Counted from the first letter of the stretch, positions 1-11,321 are shown. The stretch is DNA of 64,000 bases from Streptococcus mitis (GCF_013305725.1 NZ_CP047883.1:1157001-1221000); one strand, 5' to 3'. Numbers and translations are program-made. The notes: generated by a model from the sequence alone, not told the origin.

Positions 1-33
1 ATGGTAATACTCAATATCAATTTCTTTAGACAT
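1..33 (-). CDS. N-terminus of an unidentified protein, cut by the window start
   Basis: Only the first 11 codons are inside the window, reading MSKEIDIEYYH on the minus strand from an ATG at 33. A purine-rich stretch (AGAAAG) lies about 6 bases before the start, and an extended -10 promoter lies about 30 bases upstream. The gene follows eno on the same strand but is separated from it by the eno terminator, so it is probably its own unit. The fragment is too short to assign a family. Confidence 0.5.
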   Translation of the reverse strand, partial: MSKEIDIEYYH

Positions 34-63
34 AATTTCTTTCTAACTCACGTATTTTTGTCT

Positions 64-69
64 ATTATA
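64..69 (-). promoter_or_regulatory. Extended -10 promoter of the gene cut at the window start
   Basis: On the minus strand TATAAT is preceded by TGG, an extended -10 element. No good -35 hexamer is present 16-18 bases upstream. It lies between the eno terminator and the ATG at 33. Confidence 0.5.
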
Positions 70-104
70 CCATAAACACTGCCCCTTTTTTGCCCCCTGA
101 ACAG

Positions 105-137
105 AAAAAAAGCCCTTCGGATAAAATCCGAGGGGCT
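105..137 (-). terminator. Rho-independent terminator of eno
   Basis: On the minus strand a 12-bp near-perfect stem (arms AGCCCCTCGGAT and ATCCGAAGGGCT) is followed by a run of six T. It starts about 70 bases after the eno stop codon. Confidence 0.85.
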
Positions 138-208
138 TCAAACGTTGTTAAACAACGGCCGAACTTTTAAATTTCAAGGTTCGGAATAAAATCGTTCACT
201 GAACTATT

Positions 209-1516
<1,308 letters not shown>

Positions 1517-1551
1517 TTACTCTCCTTATGAGTTAAATTTTTTACACCTCT

Positions 1552-1580
1552 ATAATACCTTAAATACCCTCCTTTTTCAA
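1552..1580 (-). promoter_or_regulatory. Sigma-A promoter of eno
   Basis: On the minus strand TTGAAA (1580-1575) and TATTAT (1557-1552) are separated by 17 bases, giving a leader of about 30 bases before the eno ribosome-binding site. Confidence 0.75.
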
Positions 1581-1622
1581 GAAAAAACGTTATCTTTGTG
1601 CAAATTTTCCTTAACTTTATAA

Positions 1623-1636
1623 AGTAATCGCTTTCT
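1623..1636. promoter_or_regulatory. Candidate cre (CcpA) site between eno and the DUF1694 gene
   Basis: The minus-strand sequence AGAAAGCGATTACT matches the cre consensus WGWAARCGYTWWCW at 13 of 14 positions. It lies about 45 bases upstream of the eno -35 box and just upstream of the divergent DUF1694 promoter, so it could serve either gene. CcpA control is inferred from the motif alone. Confidence 0.45.
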
Positions 1637-1661
1637 TTTGTCTGTTTTATTCTAACTTTTA

Positions 1662-1676
1662 TGATATACTATTTTC
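1662..1676 (+). promoter_or_regulatory. Extended -10 promoter predicting a leaderless mRNA
   Basis: TGA-TATACT (1662-1670) is followed by six bases and then the ATG at 1677. Initiation normally falls about 7 bases after the -10 box, which is the A of the start codon. There is no Shine-Dalgarno sequence and no convincing -35 box. Confidence 0.6.
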
Positions 1677-2123
1677 ATGACAAATTTATCAAAACAATTA
1701 CTTGAAAAAGCTCATGGTGGGCCAAAAATAAATCCGGATGAGCAAAGACGCTATCTTGGTACTTTTGAGGAAAGAGTTCTTGGATATGCAGATATTGACA
1801 CGGCAAATAGCCCTCAGCTAGAAAAAGGCTTTTTATCTATTTTAGAAAACCTTCAGGAAAAAGCAGAGCCACTATTTGTGAAGATTTCGCCAAATATCGA
1901 ATTTGATAAGCAAGTTTTCTACTTAAAAGAAGCAAAACAAACGAATAGTCAAGCAACTATAGTATCTGAAGAGCATACTTCTTCTCCTTTTGGCCTGATT
2001 ATCCATAGCAATGCACCAGTTCAAGTAGAAGAAAAGAACCTTCGACTTGCTTTTGCAAAACTTTGGGAAGTTAAAAAGGAAGAACCAGCCAAAACATCCA
2101 TCTGGAAGAAATGGTTTGGCTAA
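1677..2123 (+). CDS. DUF1694 (YueI-family) protein
   Basis: This 148-residue soluble protein resembles the DUF1694/YueI family of Firmicutes, whose members start with a short segment close to [16 protein letters not shown], as seen here at about residues 19-34. No signal peptide or membrane segment is visible and no catalytic motif is known. The family has a fold related to ribosomal protein L7Ae/L30e as far as I recall; the function is not established. The start codon directly follows a -10 box, so the mRNA is probably leaderless. Its stop codon overlaps the stop of the convergent glycerate kinase gene by 4 bases. Confidence 0.8.
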   Translation: MTNLSKQLLEKAHGGPKINPDEQRRYLGTFEERVLGYADIDTANSPQLEKGFLSILENLQEKAEPLFVKISPNIEFDKQVFYLKEAKQTNSQATIVSEEHTSSPFGLIIHSNAPVQVEEKNLRLAFAKLWEVKKEEPAKTSIWKKWFG

Positions 2124-3235
2124 ATATTGTGCATACTTAATAAACGCCCAATATTGGCAGCCGTGTGCTCCAAATACAAACTGGCATTTTTCAGACTATC
2201 TTCTAAAGGTTCACTTTTCTCCAAAATAGAAAAAGCCGCTTGGATATTCTCAAATGGTAAAGGAGGTAAATCGTCAGCAAGACTACCACAAATAGCAATG
2301 ACAGGAACTCCGACAGGGGTTCTTTTTGCAACACCAATAGGCGCTTTACCTGATAAGCTTTGACTATCTAGCCTTCCTTCTCCTACAACAACCAAGTCAG
2401 CATGTGAAACTTTCTTATCAAAGTTAATTAAGTTCAAGCAGGTATCAATTCCAGATACGATACTTGCCTGAGCAAAGGAACACAAACCTCCAGCAAGGCC
2501 TCCACCAGCTCCTGCTCCTTTAATTTCTAATGTTGCAGGGGAGACTTTTTCATAAAAATCTTGGATCGCTTGATCTACGGCCTCAAACATAGTAGGAAGT
2601 ACGCCTTTTTGTTTGCCAAAAATGTAGGTCGCACCTTGATGACCACATAAGGGACTCACGACATCTGCTAAAATACGAATTTGAACATCTTCAGGAATTT
2701 CATAGCGATTTTCTGTTGATATAGAAGCTAATTTTAATAAGGACTGACCGCAAGAGGGCAAGATATTTCTATCCCTATCATAAAATCGATAACCCAAACC
2801 AGCAGCAATCCCCAGTCCTCCGTCATTACTGGCCGTTCCACCAACGCCAATATAGATATCTTTAATCCCTTGAGCAATGAGATGACGAATCAACTCTCCA
2901 ATACCACAAGTTTGGATTTTAAGTGGATTTCGTTTCTCTAGCGGAATCTTTCCAAGGCCAACCAAGTCGGCAACTTCAAAGAGTGCCAGTTCCCTTTTTT
3001 GAAAATAGCGCATGGCTTCTTTTTGGCCAAAAGGGCCTGTCACTTGGATCCATTTTTCTTCTAGGTCAAGAGAATGTCGAATGGAATCTACTGTACCTTC
3101 GCCACCATCACCAACAGGGCAGAGGACACATTCTACATCTGCTATCGATTGTTGGAATCCTCTTTTTATTGCTTCAGCTACCTGTTGAGCGGACAAGCTT
3201 TCCTTAAATGAATCTGGTGCAATTACAATCTTCAT
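2120..3235 (-). CDS. glxK: Glycerate kinase
   Basis: The protein phosphorylates D-glycerate using ATP. It is a full-length (371-residue) member of the GarK/GlxK family: the N-terminal [10 protein letters not shown] motif, [13 protein letters not shown] near residue 131 and the glycine-rich [11 protein letters not shown] near 240 are characteristic. The start ATG overlaps the stop of the upstream SerB-like phosphatase gene by 4 bases, so the two are translationally coupled. Both products touch the 3-phosphoglycerate/serine node, which fits a shared unit beside eno. The 3' end overlaps the DUF1694 stop codon and there is no separate terminator. Confidence 0.93.
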   Translation of the reverse strand: MKIVIAPDSFKESLSAQQVAEAIKRGFQQSIADVECVLCPVGDGGEGTVDSIRHSLDLEEKWIQVTGPFGQKEAMRYFQKRELALFEVADLVGLGKIPLEKRNPLKIQTCGIGELIRHLIAQGIKDIYIGVGGTASNDGGLGIAAGLGYRFYDRDRNILPSCGQSLLKLASISTENRYEIPEDVQIRILADVVSPLCGHQGATYIFGKQKGVLPTMFEAVDQAIQDFYEKVSPATLEIKGAGAGGGLAGGLCSFAQASIVSGIDTCLNLINFDKKVSHADLVVVGEGRLDSQSLSGKAPIGVAKRTPVGVPVIAICGSLADDLPPLPFENIQAAFSILEKSEPLEDSLKNASLYLEHTAANIGRLLSMHNI

Positions 3236-3888
3236 ATTTTCCCTCTTTCTAAAAAGTCAATCAAAGGTAGAACTTCTAAAAAATCCCTCTTGTCAACATG
3301 ATGTGGTATTTCTTTTTTGAGCACTTCTTTAGCACAAAAAGCAATTCCCAGTCCTGCTGACTTCAACATTAATATGTCATTGGCCCCATCACCGATTGCA
3401 ATCGTTCTTTCTTTAGGAAGTTTTAGTTTCTCTCTCCATTGTTCCAGAGTCTCTTTTTTAACCTCGGGACTGATAATTTGTCCAACTAATTTTCCTGTTA
3501 GAAGACCGTCTTTGACTTCAAGTTGGTTGGCAGAAAAATAGGCAATTCCTAGAGATTTTGCTAGTCTCTCAACTATTGGTGTAAAGCCACCAGACACCAG
3601 ACCAACTAGGATGCCATTCTTTTGGAGAATAGAGATGAATTCCTGGGCATTTGGAGATAGATGAATAGAGTTGAAGACTGTATCAAAGACCGAAACAGGA
3701 AGACCTTCCAACAAGGACACTCTTTTTCTTAAACTGCTTTCAAAGTCTAACTCTCCTCTCATTGCCCGACTTGTAATCTGCGAAATTTCTTCCTCACGAC
3801 CTGCCTCTCTACCCAAAAGGTCAATCACTTCTTCTAGGATTAAGGTGCCGTCAACATCCATGACACACAAGCCTTTTACTTGAGACAT
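3232..3888 (-). CDS. serB: HAD phosphatase, SerB (phosphoserine phosphatase)-like
   Basis: A 218-residue haloacid-dehalogenase phosphatase with motif I MDVDGTLI (about residues 10-17), motif II near VSGGFTP (99-105) and motif [14 protein letters not shown] near 165. The arrangement matches SerB-type enzymes without the ACT domain, which remove phosphate from L-phosphoserine in serine synthesis. The substrate is inferred from the family. The ribosome-binding site GAGAGGAG is strong, and the gene is first in a two-gene unit with glycerate kinase. It follows the glgA terminator on the same strand. Confidence 0.82.
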   Translation of the reverse strand: MSQVKGLCVMDVDGTLILEEVIDLLGREAGREEEISQITSRAMRGELDFESSLRKRVSLLEGLPVSVFDTVFNSIHLSPNAQEFISILQKNGILVGLVSGGFTPIVERLAKSLGIAYFSANQLEVKDGLLTGKLVGQIISPEVKKETLEQWREKLKLPKERTIAIGDGANDILMLKSAGLGIAFCAKEVLKKEIPHHVDKRDFLEVLPLIDFLERGKI

Positions 3889-3912
3889 CAGTTCTCCTCT
3901 CTAAACAGCCCA

Positions 3913-3941
3913 AAAATCGTATGAAGTCATCATACGATTTT
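3913..3941 (-). terminator. Terminator of the glg operon
   Basis: A perfect 12-bp stem (AAAATCGTATGA against its complement) with a 5-base loop, ending in TTTT plus a further T on the minus strand, lies just after the glgA stop codon. Confidence 0.8.
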
Positions 3942-3946
3942 ATCTA

Positions 3947-5380
3947 TTAATTAACTAAACTATGGTACAAGTCAAGGTATGACCTGCAGGCTGTATCCCA
4001 TGAGAAATCACACTCCATAGCTTGTTTTTGTAGATTTCTCCAAATGTCTGGATGATTTCTATACAAGTCCAAAGCTGTTTGGAAAGTCCAATTTAACCAA
4101 TAAGGAGATAGATTGTCAAAGCTAAAGCCAGTACCGCTTCCTTCGATTGGATTGAAAGCGCGAACTGTATCTCGCAAGCCTCCAACTTCATGGACCAATG
4201 GCAAGGTTCCGTAACGCATAGCCATCATTTGAGACAAGCCACACGGTTCGAAACGACTCGGCATGAGGAAGAGGTCACAAGCAGCATAGATTTCTTGAGC
4301 AAGTTTGACATCAAAAGTAATATTTGCTGATAACTTGTCTGGGTAAATCTGAGCAAACCATGAGAAAGCTCCTTCAAAGGCTGGATCACCAGTTCCTAAA
4401 AGAACAATCTGAACATCATTTTGCAAGATATGGTGCAGACTCTCCACCACCACATCAAAACCTTTTTGACGTGTCAAACGAGAAACAATTCCCACCAGAG
4501 GAACGTCAGATCTAACTGTCAAGCCAACTCTCTCTTGTAATTTCGCCTTATTTTGTGCTTTTCCAGACAAATCTTCCTGATTAAAATGATAATCTAATAG
4601 GGCATCCGTCTGAGGATTATAGAGGTCAGCATCAATTCCATTCACGATACCAGAAACTTTACCGGACTCCATTCGAAGAATCTGTTCCAAGTTACATCCG
4701 AACTGACTGGTCATAATTTCATGAGCATAACTAGGTGAAACGGTTGAAACACGGTCAGCATAAAGAATACCAGCCTTCATCCAGTTCAGACAGTTGTTCC
4801 AGCGAAGGGTGCCATCAGCGTAACGTTCAAAGCCGACTCCAAACAAATCCCATAACATTCCTTCTGAAAATTGTCCTTGGAATTCTAAATTATGAATGGT
4901 TAAAACTGTTTTAATGTCCTCATAGGCTTGAATCCAACGGTATTTTTCCTTCAACAAGAAAGGAATCATAGCTGTATGGTAGTCATGAACATGGAGAAGA
5001 TCAGGAATAAAGTCAATCCTTTCCATAGCCTCAATGGCAGCTAGTTGGAAGAAAGCAAAGCGTTCTCCGTCATCAAAATCGCCGTAAACATGACCACGGA
5101 AGAAATAATATTGATTGTCAATAAAGTAGAAGGTTACACCATTTAATACTGTTTTCTTAATTCCACAATACTGTCTGCGCCAACCAACACTCACCTCAAA
5201 TTGAAGAACATCTTCAATCTGATTTCCAAATTTAGCCTCTACCATATCATAGTAGGGGAGAATTACTGCAACTTCATGTCCCGCTTTTACCAGTGATTTG
5301 GGAAGAGCACCAATGACGTCTCCCAAACCACCTGTTTTTGAAAAGGGTGCACCCTCAGCTGCTACAAATAAAATTTTCAT
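3947..5380 (-). CDS. glgA: Glycogen synthase (ADP-glucose)
   Basis: GlgA transfers glucose from ADP-glucose to a growing alpha-1,4-glucan. The protein has 477 residues, typical for bacterial GT5 enzymes. The N-terminal KTGGLGDV motif (residues 15-22) binds ADP-glucose, and the C-terminal domain carries the PSRFEPCGL motif with its conserved glutamate near residue 377. It is the last gene of glgB-glgC-glgD-glgA; its start overlaps the end of glgD (ATGA), and a strong terminator follows. Confidence 0.96.
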   Translation of the reverse strand: MKILFVAAEGAPFSKTGGLGDVIGALPKSLVKAGHEVAVILPYYDMVEAKFGNQIEDVLQFEVSVGWRRQYCGIKKTVLNGVTFYFIDNQYYFFRGHVYGDFDDGERFAFFQLAAIEAMERIDFIPDLLHVHDYHTAMIPFLLKEKYRWIQAYEDIKTVLTIHNLEFQGQFSEGMLWDLFGVGFERYADGTLRWNNCLNWMKAGILYADRVSTVSPSYAHEIMTSQFGCNLEQILRMESGKVSGIVNGIDADLYNPQTDALLDYHFNQEDLSGKAQNKAKLQERVGLTVRSDVPLVGIVSRLTRQKGFDVVVESLHHILQNDVQIVLLGTGDPAFEGAFSWFAQIYPDKLSANITFDVKLAQEIYAACDLFLMPSRFEPCGLSQMMAMRYGTLPLVHEVGGLRDTVRAFNPIEGSGTGFSFDNLSPYWLNWTFQTALDLYRNHPDIWRNLQKQAMECDFSWDTACRSYLDLYHSLVN

Positions 5381-6516
5381 GAATGAATATCCTCTGTTAC
5401 TTTAGCACCTTTCTTAACGACGACTGGATGTTCTGCAGTTCCACGGATCACAACTCCATCCGAAACTTCAACACCCTTGTCCAAGATAGCATATTCTACC
5501 TGAGCACCTTCTCCAATAACAACACGAGGGAATAAGATGCTATCTTTAACCAAGCTATCCTTATGGACATGAATATTACGTGATAAAACAGAATTAGCCA
5601 CTTGACCTTCAATAATACTACCAGAAGCAAACTGAGAAGTGCTTACCTTAGATGTATTAGCATAATAAGTTGGCTCTTCGTTTTTGACCTTTGTATAAAT
5701 CTTTTGGTTTGGAGTAAAGAGTGAGTAGAATTTGTGTGACTCAAGCATATCTTTGTTAGCTTGGTAATAAGACTCTACAGAATGAATATTTGCCAGATAA
5801 CCTGTGTACTCGTAGGCAAAAGCCCCTTCTTTTGCAGCCAAATCACGTAAAACATAGCGTAATTTCTCTGGATGTTCTTTCTTAGCTTCTTCTTCCAAGC
5901 GTTCAATCAACCAAGGGGTATCAACGACAAAGATATCTGTGGACATATTGTAAACTTCATCTGTTGACTTGTTATCAAAGAGTTTATGAGAACGAACATG
6001 GTCTGTTTCATCCACTTCCAAGATTGCATTTACTTCTGAAATATCTTTTTTAGGTAGTTTTTTATAAACTACAGTGATTGGCCCTTTTGTTGTACTATGT
6101 AGATGGAAAACTTGGTTCAAATCAATATTAATTAAAACATCACAGTTAAGTGACACTGTTTGGTTTGAGCCAGAACGTTTCAAATAAGTAAGAAGCTGTT
6201 GGTAGTATTCTTTTCCAACTGTACTACTTTCCACACGGGTATTGTAAATACCTAGATAGTAGTGGCTAAGAAGAGTTGACAATCCCCACTCACGCCCTGA
6301 ACGGATATGGTCAAAGACTGAACTGATATTGTCTTGTTGGAAAATACCAAAAATACTACGGACACCAGCATTAGCAAGACTTGAAAGCGGGAAGTCAATC
6401 AAGCGATATTTACCACCAAATGGCAAACTAGCTACTGGACGGTGGTCTGTCAGTGTTGACATATCATGAAAACCAACTGTGTTTCCTAAAATGGCAGAAT
6501 ATTTATCAATCTTCAT
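5377..6516 (-). CDS. glgD: GlgD, regulatory subunit of ADP-glucose pyrophosphorylase
   Basis: A paralogue of GlgC (379 residues) found in Firmicutes glycogen operons. It keeps the nucleotidyltransferase fold and a C-terminal left-handed beta-helix of hexapeptide repeats (about residues 280-370). The N-terminal nucleotide-binding motif that reads GGQGTRL in GlgC is replaced here by a segment without glycines ([16 protein letters not shown]), so the subunit is unlikely to be catalytic. Published work on streptococcal GlgC/GlgD supports a role in raising GlgC activity. The gene overlaps both glgC and glgA by a few bases. Confidence 0.93.
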   Translation of the reverse strand: MKIDKYSAILGNTVGFHDMSTLTDHRPVASLPFGGKYRLIDFPLSSLANAGVRSIFGIFQQDNISSVFDHIRSGREWGLSTLLSHYYLGIYNTRVESSTVGKEYYQQLLTYLKRSGSNQTVSLNCDVLINIDLNQVFHLHSTTKGPITVVYKKLPKKDISEVNAILEVDETDHVRSHKLFDNKSTDEVYNMSTDIFVVDTPWLIERLEEEAKKEHPEKLRYVLRDLAAKEGAFAYEYTGYLANIHSVESYYQANKDMLESHKFYSLFTPNQKIYTKVKNEEPTYYANTSKVSTSQFASGSIIEGQVANSVLSRNIHVHKDSLVKDSILFPRVVIGEGAQVEYAILDKGVEVSDGVVIRGTAEHPVVVKKGAKVTEDIHS

Positions 6517-7648
6517 CTGTTGCTACCCCCACTACTTCATCATATCCTACAACTTGTACTTCTTCTGTTCCATCAATTTCGACACCATCAGAAATAACTG
6601 CACCTTCACCAATAATGGCACGTTTGATTTTAGCTCCCTGACCAACAATTGCACCACTCATGATAACTGAATCTACTACTTCTGCCCCTTCGCGAACTTG
6701 CGCTCCTGTTGAGAGGATAGAATGTTTAACAGTTCCATCGACAAAACAGCCATCGACAACCAAAGAATCTTCAACATGTGCATTTGCACCAAGGAAGTTT
6801 GGCGGTGAAATCAAGTTTCGAGAGTAAATCTTCCATTGACGGTTACGGCTATCCAAGGCATTTTCTGGAGAAATGTACTCCATGTTGGCTTCCCAAAGTG
6901 ACTCAATCGTACCAACATCTTTCCAGTAACCGTTAGATTCATAGGCATAGACACTTTCACCTGACTCAAGGTAATTTGGAATGACATTCTTACCGAAGTC
7001 TGACATATCGACATTGCTCTTTTCAGCAGCAACAAGCATATTGCGGAGACGTTGCCAATCAAAGATGTAAATACCCATAGAAGCCTTGGTAGATTTAGGT
7101 TGAGCTGGTTTTTCTTCAAATTCAACGATACGATTGTTAGCATCTGTATTCATGATACCAAAACGACTAGCTTCTTTAAGAGGGACGTCTAAAACCGCTA
7201 CTGTCAAGCTGGCATTATTATCCTTGTGTGACTGGAGCATATCATCATAGTCCATTTTGTAGATGTGGTCCCCAGACAGAATCAAGACATACTCAGGGTT
7301 GACACTGTCAATATAATCAATATTTTGGTAAATAGCGTGGCTAGTCCCCTCAAACCAACGATTTCCTTCACTTGCAGAATAAGGTTGAAGAATCGAGACA
7401 CCAGAATTGATACCGTCTAGTCCCCAGCTTGAACCGTTTCCAATATGGTTGTTGAGAGCAAGTGGTTGGTACTGTGTAATGACTCCAACATTGTTGATGC
7501 CTGAGTTGGCACAGTTTGAAAGAGCAAAGTCAATGATACGGTAGCGCCCACCAAATTGCACAGCTGGTTTTGCAATGCTTTGAGTGAGTTTACCGAGACG
7601 AGTTCCTTGCCCACCAGCAAGAATCAAAGCTAACATTTCATTCTTCAT
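6506..7648 (-). CDS. glgC: Glucose-1-phosphate adenylyltransferase
   Basis: GlgC makes ADP-glucose from ATP and glucose-1-phosphate, the committed step of glycogen synthesis. The 380-residue protein has the [11 protein letters not shown] motif at residues 12-22, [14 protein letters not shown] near 32, and a C-terminal beta-helix. It overlaps the end of glgB by 11 bases and the start of glgD by 11, consistent with tight translational coupling. Glucose-1-phosphate would come from the phosphoglucomutase encoded at about 20-22 kb. Confidence 0.97.
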   Translation of the reverse strand: MKNEMLALILAGGQGTRLGKLTQSIAKPAVQFGGRYRIIDFALSNCANSGINNVGVITQYQPLALNNHIGNGSSWGLDGINSGVSILQPYSASEGNRWFEGTSHAIYQNIDYIDSVNPEYVLILSGDHIYKMDYDDMLQSHKDNNASLTVAVLDVPLKEASRFGIMNTDANNRIVEFEEKPAQPKSTKASMGIYIFDWQRLRNMLVAAEKSNVDMSDFGKNVIPNYLESGESVYAYESNGYWKDVGTIESLWEANMEYISPENALDSRNRQWKIYSRNLISPPNFLGANAHVEDSLVVDGCFVDGTVKHSILSTGAQVREGAEVVDSVIMSGAIVGQGAKIKRAIIGEGAVISDGVEIDGTEEVQVVGYDEVVGVATDED

Positions 7649-9566
7649 TTTCTACTCCTTTTTGGTTTTTACTTGTGACGGTTTTAGTAGGTTTCAATCG
7701 ACGTTTGATTTTCCAAACACTTGCTCCCATAGCCGGTAGGGTAAAGGTCAAGGTCTGCTCATAATCTTTCCATAGTCCTTCTTGCGTTTGAACAGTTTGA
7801 TTATGTTCTTTCCAAACGCCTCCCCACTCTTCTAACTCAGTATTCCAGACTTCTTCGTAAATCCCTGCAACAGGAAGTCCGATTGTAAAATCTTTTCGTT
7901 CCACAGGTGCCATGTTAAAGACGCAGACTAGCATATCGTCCTTCTTCCCCTTACGGATGAAGGAAAGAACACTCTGGTCTCGATTATCCGCATCGATGAT
8001 TTCAATACCATCATAGCTGGTATCAATTTCCCACAGACAGCGGTGGTCTTTGTAAAACTGATTTAGCTGAGAAGTGAAATACTTCATCTTAGCATTCATT
8101 GGATCTTCTAAGTTTGACCATTCCAACTGTTCTTCAGATTTCCATTCTAGGAATTGCCCATATTCACTACCCATGAAGAGCAATTTTTTACCTGGGTGAC
8201 AAATTTGGTAAGTGTAGAGATTGCGCAAGCCTGCGAATTGATTATAGCGATCTCCCCACATCTTGTGCATCATACTCTTCTTGCCATGAACCACTTCATC
8301 GTGCGAGAATGGTAGGAGATAATTCTCCTTGAAAACATACATAAAGCTGAAAGTCACTAAATTAAAGTCATACTTACGGTAAATTGGGTCTTCTTCGTAG
8401 AATCGGAGGATATCATTCATCCAACCCATATTCCATTTGTAGTCAAAGCCTAGACCATCTGAATCCTTGGTGTCAGTAATCTGAGTAGCTGATGAACTTT
8501 CCTCAGCTATCATCATCACGTCTGGATGAGCTTGTTTAATGACATCATTCAAACGTTTTAAGAAATAATAGCCTTCGTAGTTGAGATTGCCTCCGTCTTT
8601 ATTTGGTGTCCATGGAGCATTATCATAATCAAGATAGAGCATATTGCTCACTGCATCCACGCGAATACCATCTAAATGATAAAAATCAATCCAATGCTTA
8701 ATGCTAGAAATCAAGAAGGACTGGACTTCATTCTTTCCAAGGTCAAAATTGAGTGCTCCCCAACCGTAGTTATGGGCCTTATTATGGTCTTGATATTCAA
8801 AAGTCGGTGTGCCATCATAATAGGCCAAGGCATCATCATTAATAGTAAAGTGACCAGGTACCCAGTCCACAATAACCCCAATATTGTTTAAATGACATTC
8901 CTCAACAAAATCTTGAAACTCTTCAGGGCGACCATAGGCATGCTCTAAAGCAAAGTAACCCATAAGCTGATAACCCCAACTCAAACCGAGAGGGTGAGAC
9001 ATCAAGGGCATAAACTCAATGTGAGTGTAGTTCATCTCAACCAAGTAAGGAATGAGTTCATCTTTCAATTGAGCAAAACTAAAAGGGCTACCATCAGGAT
9101 TTCTCTTCCAAGAGCCAGCATGAGCCTCGTAAATATTGACAGGACGCTCTTCAAAGCTCAAGCGCTTTCTACGGGCTAGCCAAAGTCCATCTTTCCATTT
9201 TTTCTCTGGAACTTCTGTTAAAATAGCCCCAGTACCAGGTCGTGCCTCATACCGTACAGCCAAAGGGTCAATCTTCATAAGCTGATGGCCATTTACACGT
9301 GTGATATGATACTTATAAATTTGGCCTTCGTGAGCAAGACTGGTAAAGACTTCCCAGACTCCAAATTCATTTCGTTCCATTGGAATTTGATTTTCAACCC
9401 AATTGGTAAAATCTCCTACCAAATGTACAGCCTGAGCATTGGGTGCCCACACACGAAAAGTATAGCCATACTCTCCATTTTTTTCTTCCCTATGCGCTCC
9501 CAGATAATGCTGGAGGTGAAAATTTTCACCTGTCATAAAGGTTTCTAAAGCTTTTTTCTTATCCAT
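7638..9566 (-). CDS. glgB: 1,4-alpha-glucan branching enzyme
   Basis: GlgB (642 residues) introduces alpha-1,6 branches into glycogen. It has an N-terminal CBM48-like domain (about 20-110), a GH13 catalytic barrel with the [24 protein letters not shown] and [11 protein letters not shown] motifs, and a C-terminal beta domain. The C-terminal tail of about 25 lysine-rich residues extends beyond the fold and overlaps glgC. It is the first gene of the glg operon, with a strong ribosome-binding site (AGGAGG), a consensus promoter and a cre site. Confidence 0.97.
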   Translation of the reverse strand: MDKKKALETFMTGENFHLQHYLGAHREEKNGEYGYTFRVWAPNAQAVHLVGDFTNWVENQIPMERNEFGVWEVFTSLAHEGQIYKYHITRVNGHQLMKIDPLAVRYEARPGTGAILTEVPEKKWKDGLWLARRKRLSFEERPVNIYEAHAGSWKRNPDGSPFSFAQLKDELIPYLVEMNYTHIEFMPLMSHPLGLSWGYQLMGYFALEHAYGRPEEFQDFVEECHLNNIGVIVDWVPGHFTINDDALAYYDGTPTFEYQDHNKAHNYGWGALNFDLGKNEVQSFLISSIKHWIDFYHLDGIRVDAVSNMLYLDYDNAPWTPNKDGGNLNYEGYYFLKRLNDVIKQAHPDVMMIAEESSSATQITDTKDSDGLGFDYKWNMGWMNDILRFYEEDPIYRKYDFNLVTFSFMYVFKENYLLPFSHDEVVHGKKSMMHKMWGDRYNQFAGLRNLYTYQICHPGKKLLFMGSEYGQFLEWKSEEQLEWSNLEDPMNAKMKYFTSQLNQFYKDHRCLWEIDTSYDGIEIIDADNRDQSVLSFIRKGKKDDMLVCVFNMAPVERKDFTIGLPVAGIYEEVWNTELEEWGGVWKEHNQTVQTQEGLWKDYEQTLTFTLPAMGASVWKIKRRLKPTKTVTSKNQKGVENEE

Positions 9567-9581
9567 ACACCCTCCTATTTC

Positions 9582-9595
9582 TGTAAGCGTTTTCT
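9582..9595 (-). promoter_or_regulatory. cre (CcpA) site at the start of the glg operon
   Basis: The minus-strand sequence AGAAAACGCTTACA matches the cre consensus WGWAARCGYTWWCW at all positions. It covers roughly +2 to +15 relative to the predicted start of transcription, a position suited to repression by CcpA. Confidence 0.75.
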
Positions 9596-9603
9596 ATAGA
9601 TTT

Positions 9604-9632
9604 ATTATACTACCTTTTTAGGGAAGATTCAA
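9604..9632 (-). promoter_or_regulatory. Sigma-A promoter of glgBCDA
   Basis: On the minus strand TTGAAT (9632-9627) and TATAAT (9609-9604) are separated by 17 bases. The predicted start is near 9597, just before the cre site. Confidence 0.8.
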
Positions 9633-9796
9633 GTAAATTACGGAATTTGCAAAAAATTCTTTTGAAAGTCTTCAACAAATTCACTGATGTGTTCACTTGT
9701 AAATCAAGAATTTTTCAGAAACACCTTGAAAACAGATTTTTTTTAATAATACTATCATAAAGTTCGTCATTTTGCTAACAAAAATATGATTTTAAG

Positions 9797-9827
9797 TAAA
9801 AAAATAAAGCAAGAAACGAATTTCCTG
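9797..9827 (-). terminator. Terminator of gapN with a UUCG loop
   Basis: On the minus strand a 7-bp stem (CAGGAAA with TTTCTTG, one G-T pair) closed by TTCG is followed by CTTTATTTTTTT, about 10 bases after the gapN stop. The 9640-9796 stretch toward glgB holds no gene I can support. Confidence 0.65.
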
Positions 9828-9837
9828 ATTTTACATT

Positions 9838-11262
9838 TCATTTCACATCAAAAACAATGGATTTGACATTTGTCATCGCTTCAATACTATATTTAATTCC
9901 TTGCACTCCAGCGCCAGAACCTTTGACACCAAGGAATGGGAAATTATCTGGACCACGCTGGGTTTTATTATTTATATGAACTGTACCCACTTCAAGTTTT
10001 TCAGCAATTTCAAATGCTTTTTTGAAATCATTTGTAAAGACTGAGGATTGAAGGCCGAATTCAGATTCGTTGGCAAAGGCAATGGCTTCCTCTACACTAG
10101 CCACACGGATAATTGGTAAAACAGGACCAAATGGCTCTTCCCATGCCACTTTCATATCTTTTGTAACTTGGTCAAAAAGCACTGGCCATAGAAGATTGCC
10201 TTCGCGTTTGATTGGTGTAAGAGCCTGAGCACCTTTTTCTTGTGCATCATCAATCAAGCCCCAAATAAAGTCTGCTGAAGCATTGTCGATAACTGGTGTG
10301 ATATCAGCATTGTCGAATGGATCGCCAACTGTTAATTTAGTAACCTCTGCTTGAAGCAAAGCAGCTAGTGTATCTGCTACACTTTCGATAACAATAACAC
10401 GTTTAATGGCTGTGCAACGTTGACCTGAATAGCTAAAGGCACCCGCAACAATTTGCTTGGCAGCATGTTCCAAATCTGCATCTTCTAGTACTAAGGCTGC
10501 ATCTTTCCCACCAAGCTCCAACATGATTGGACGCATACCAGCTAAACGACCAATACGTTCTCCGATAGGAGTTGAACCTGTAAAGTTGATGAAGTTGACT
10601 TCTTTGTGTTCAATGATATAATCCCCAATTTCTGAACCACGACCCGTAATGGTATTGAAAACACCAGCCGGAATCCCTGCTTCTTCAAACGCTTTAGCCA
10701 ACAAGAGCCCAGAAATAGAACCTTGTGTTGGTGGCTTAAACATGACTACATTCCCTGCAATCAAGGCAGGTGCAATTTTAGAAGCAGATAAATTAACTGG
10801 ATAATTAAAGGGAGCGATAGCCAGCACGACACCAACTGGCTCGCGACGAACAACGGCCAATTTATTTTTACTTGCTGCTTCAAAACCGCCACCTTCCATT
10901 GCTTGTCCAGTGATACGGAGACCTTCCTCAGCAGCATAGCGAATCAAGTCTGCGGTACGCACCACTTCTCCAATAGCTGCTTTAATTCCCTTTGCCACTT
11001 CTTTGGCAAGTATAGTACCAATTTCTTCCTTATCACGTTCTAAAATAGCTGCTGTTTTGTGCAAATAAGCCGCACGTTCAACTGCTGATAAAGCTCGCCA
11101 AGCTGGCAGGGCTGCACGCGCAGCTTTCATAGCCTCATCTACTTCTGCCTGAGTCATAGCTGGAACAGTCCCTAATTCTTCTTGGTTTATTGGTGAATAA
11201 ATCGTAATTTCTTTTTCAGCTGATTTCCATTTTCCATTTACTAAATTCTGATATCTTGTCAA
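9838..11262 (-). CDS. gapN: NADP-dependent non-phosphorylating glyceraldehyde-3-phosphate dehydrogenase
   Basis: GapN oxidises glyceraldehyde-3-phosphate straight to 3-phosphoglycerate and makes NADPH, bypassing one ATP step. In streptococci it is a main NADPH source. The 474-residue ALDH-fold protein has the ELGGKDA segment with the general-base glutamate near residue 250 and the catalytic cysteine in GQRCTAIKR near 284. The start codon is TTG, chosen because AGGAGG lies 8 bases upstream and the N-terminus matches the family. It is monocistronic. The promoter contains a perfect CodY box and a possible Rex site upstream. Confidence 0.97.
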   Translation of the reverse strand: MTRYQNLVNGKWKSAEKEITIYSPINQEELGTVPAMTQAEVDEAMKAARAALPAWRALSAVERAAYLHKTAAILERDKEEIGTILAKEVAKGIKAAIGEVVRTADLIRYAAEEGLRITGQAMEGGGFEAASKNKLAVVRREPVGVVLAIAPFNYPVNLSASKIAPALIAGNVVMFKPPTQGSISGLLLAKAFEEAGIPAGVFNTITGRGSEIGDYIIEHKEVNFINFTGSTPIGERIGRLAGMRPIMLELGGKDAALVLEDADLEHAAKQIVAGAFSYSGQRCTAIKRVIVIESVADTLAALLQAEVTKLTVGDPFDNADITPVIDNASADFIWGLIDDAQEKGAQALTPIKREGNLLWPVLFDQVTKDMKVAWEEPFGPVLPIIRVASVEEAIAFANESEFGLQSSVFTNDFKKAFEIAEKLEVGTVHINNKTQRGPDNFPFLGVKGSGAGVQGIKYSIEAMTNVKSIVFDVK

Positions 11263-11293
11263 ATTCTCGTCCTCCTGAAAATGATTAAGATAT

Positions 11294-11321
11294 ATTTTAC
11301 CAAATTTTCAGAAAATTACAA
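11294..11321 (-). promoter_or_regulatory. Promoter of gapN
   Basis: On the minus strand TTGTAA (11321-11316), a 16-base spacer, then TGG-TAAAAT (extended -10, hexamer 11299-11294). Confidence 0.65.
11303..11317. promoter_or_regulatory. Perfect CodY box within the gapN promoter
   Basis: AATTTTCAGAAAATT matches the CodY consensus AATTTTCWGAAAATT at 15 of 15 positions. It fills the spacer between the -35 and -10 boxes, so CodY binding should block RNA polymerase when branched-chain amino acids are plentiful. Confidence 0.8.

Noticed and set aside
9680..9697. Direct repeat TTCACT twice with 6-base spacing in the gapN-glgB gap
   Set aside because: Short and without a known binding pattern or position relative to a promoter; probably chance.
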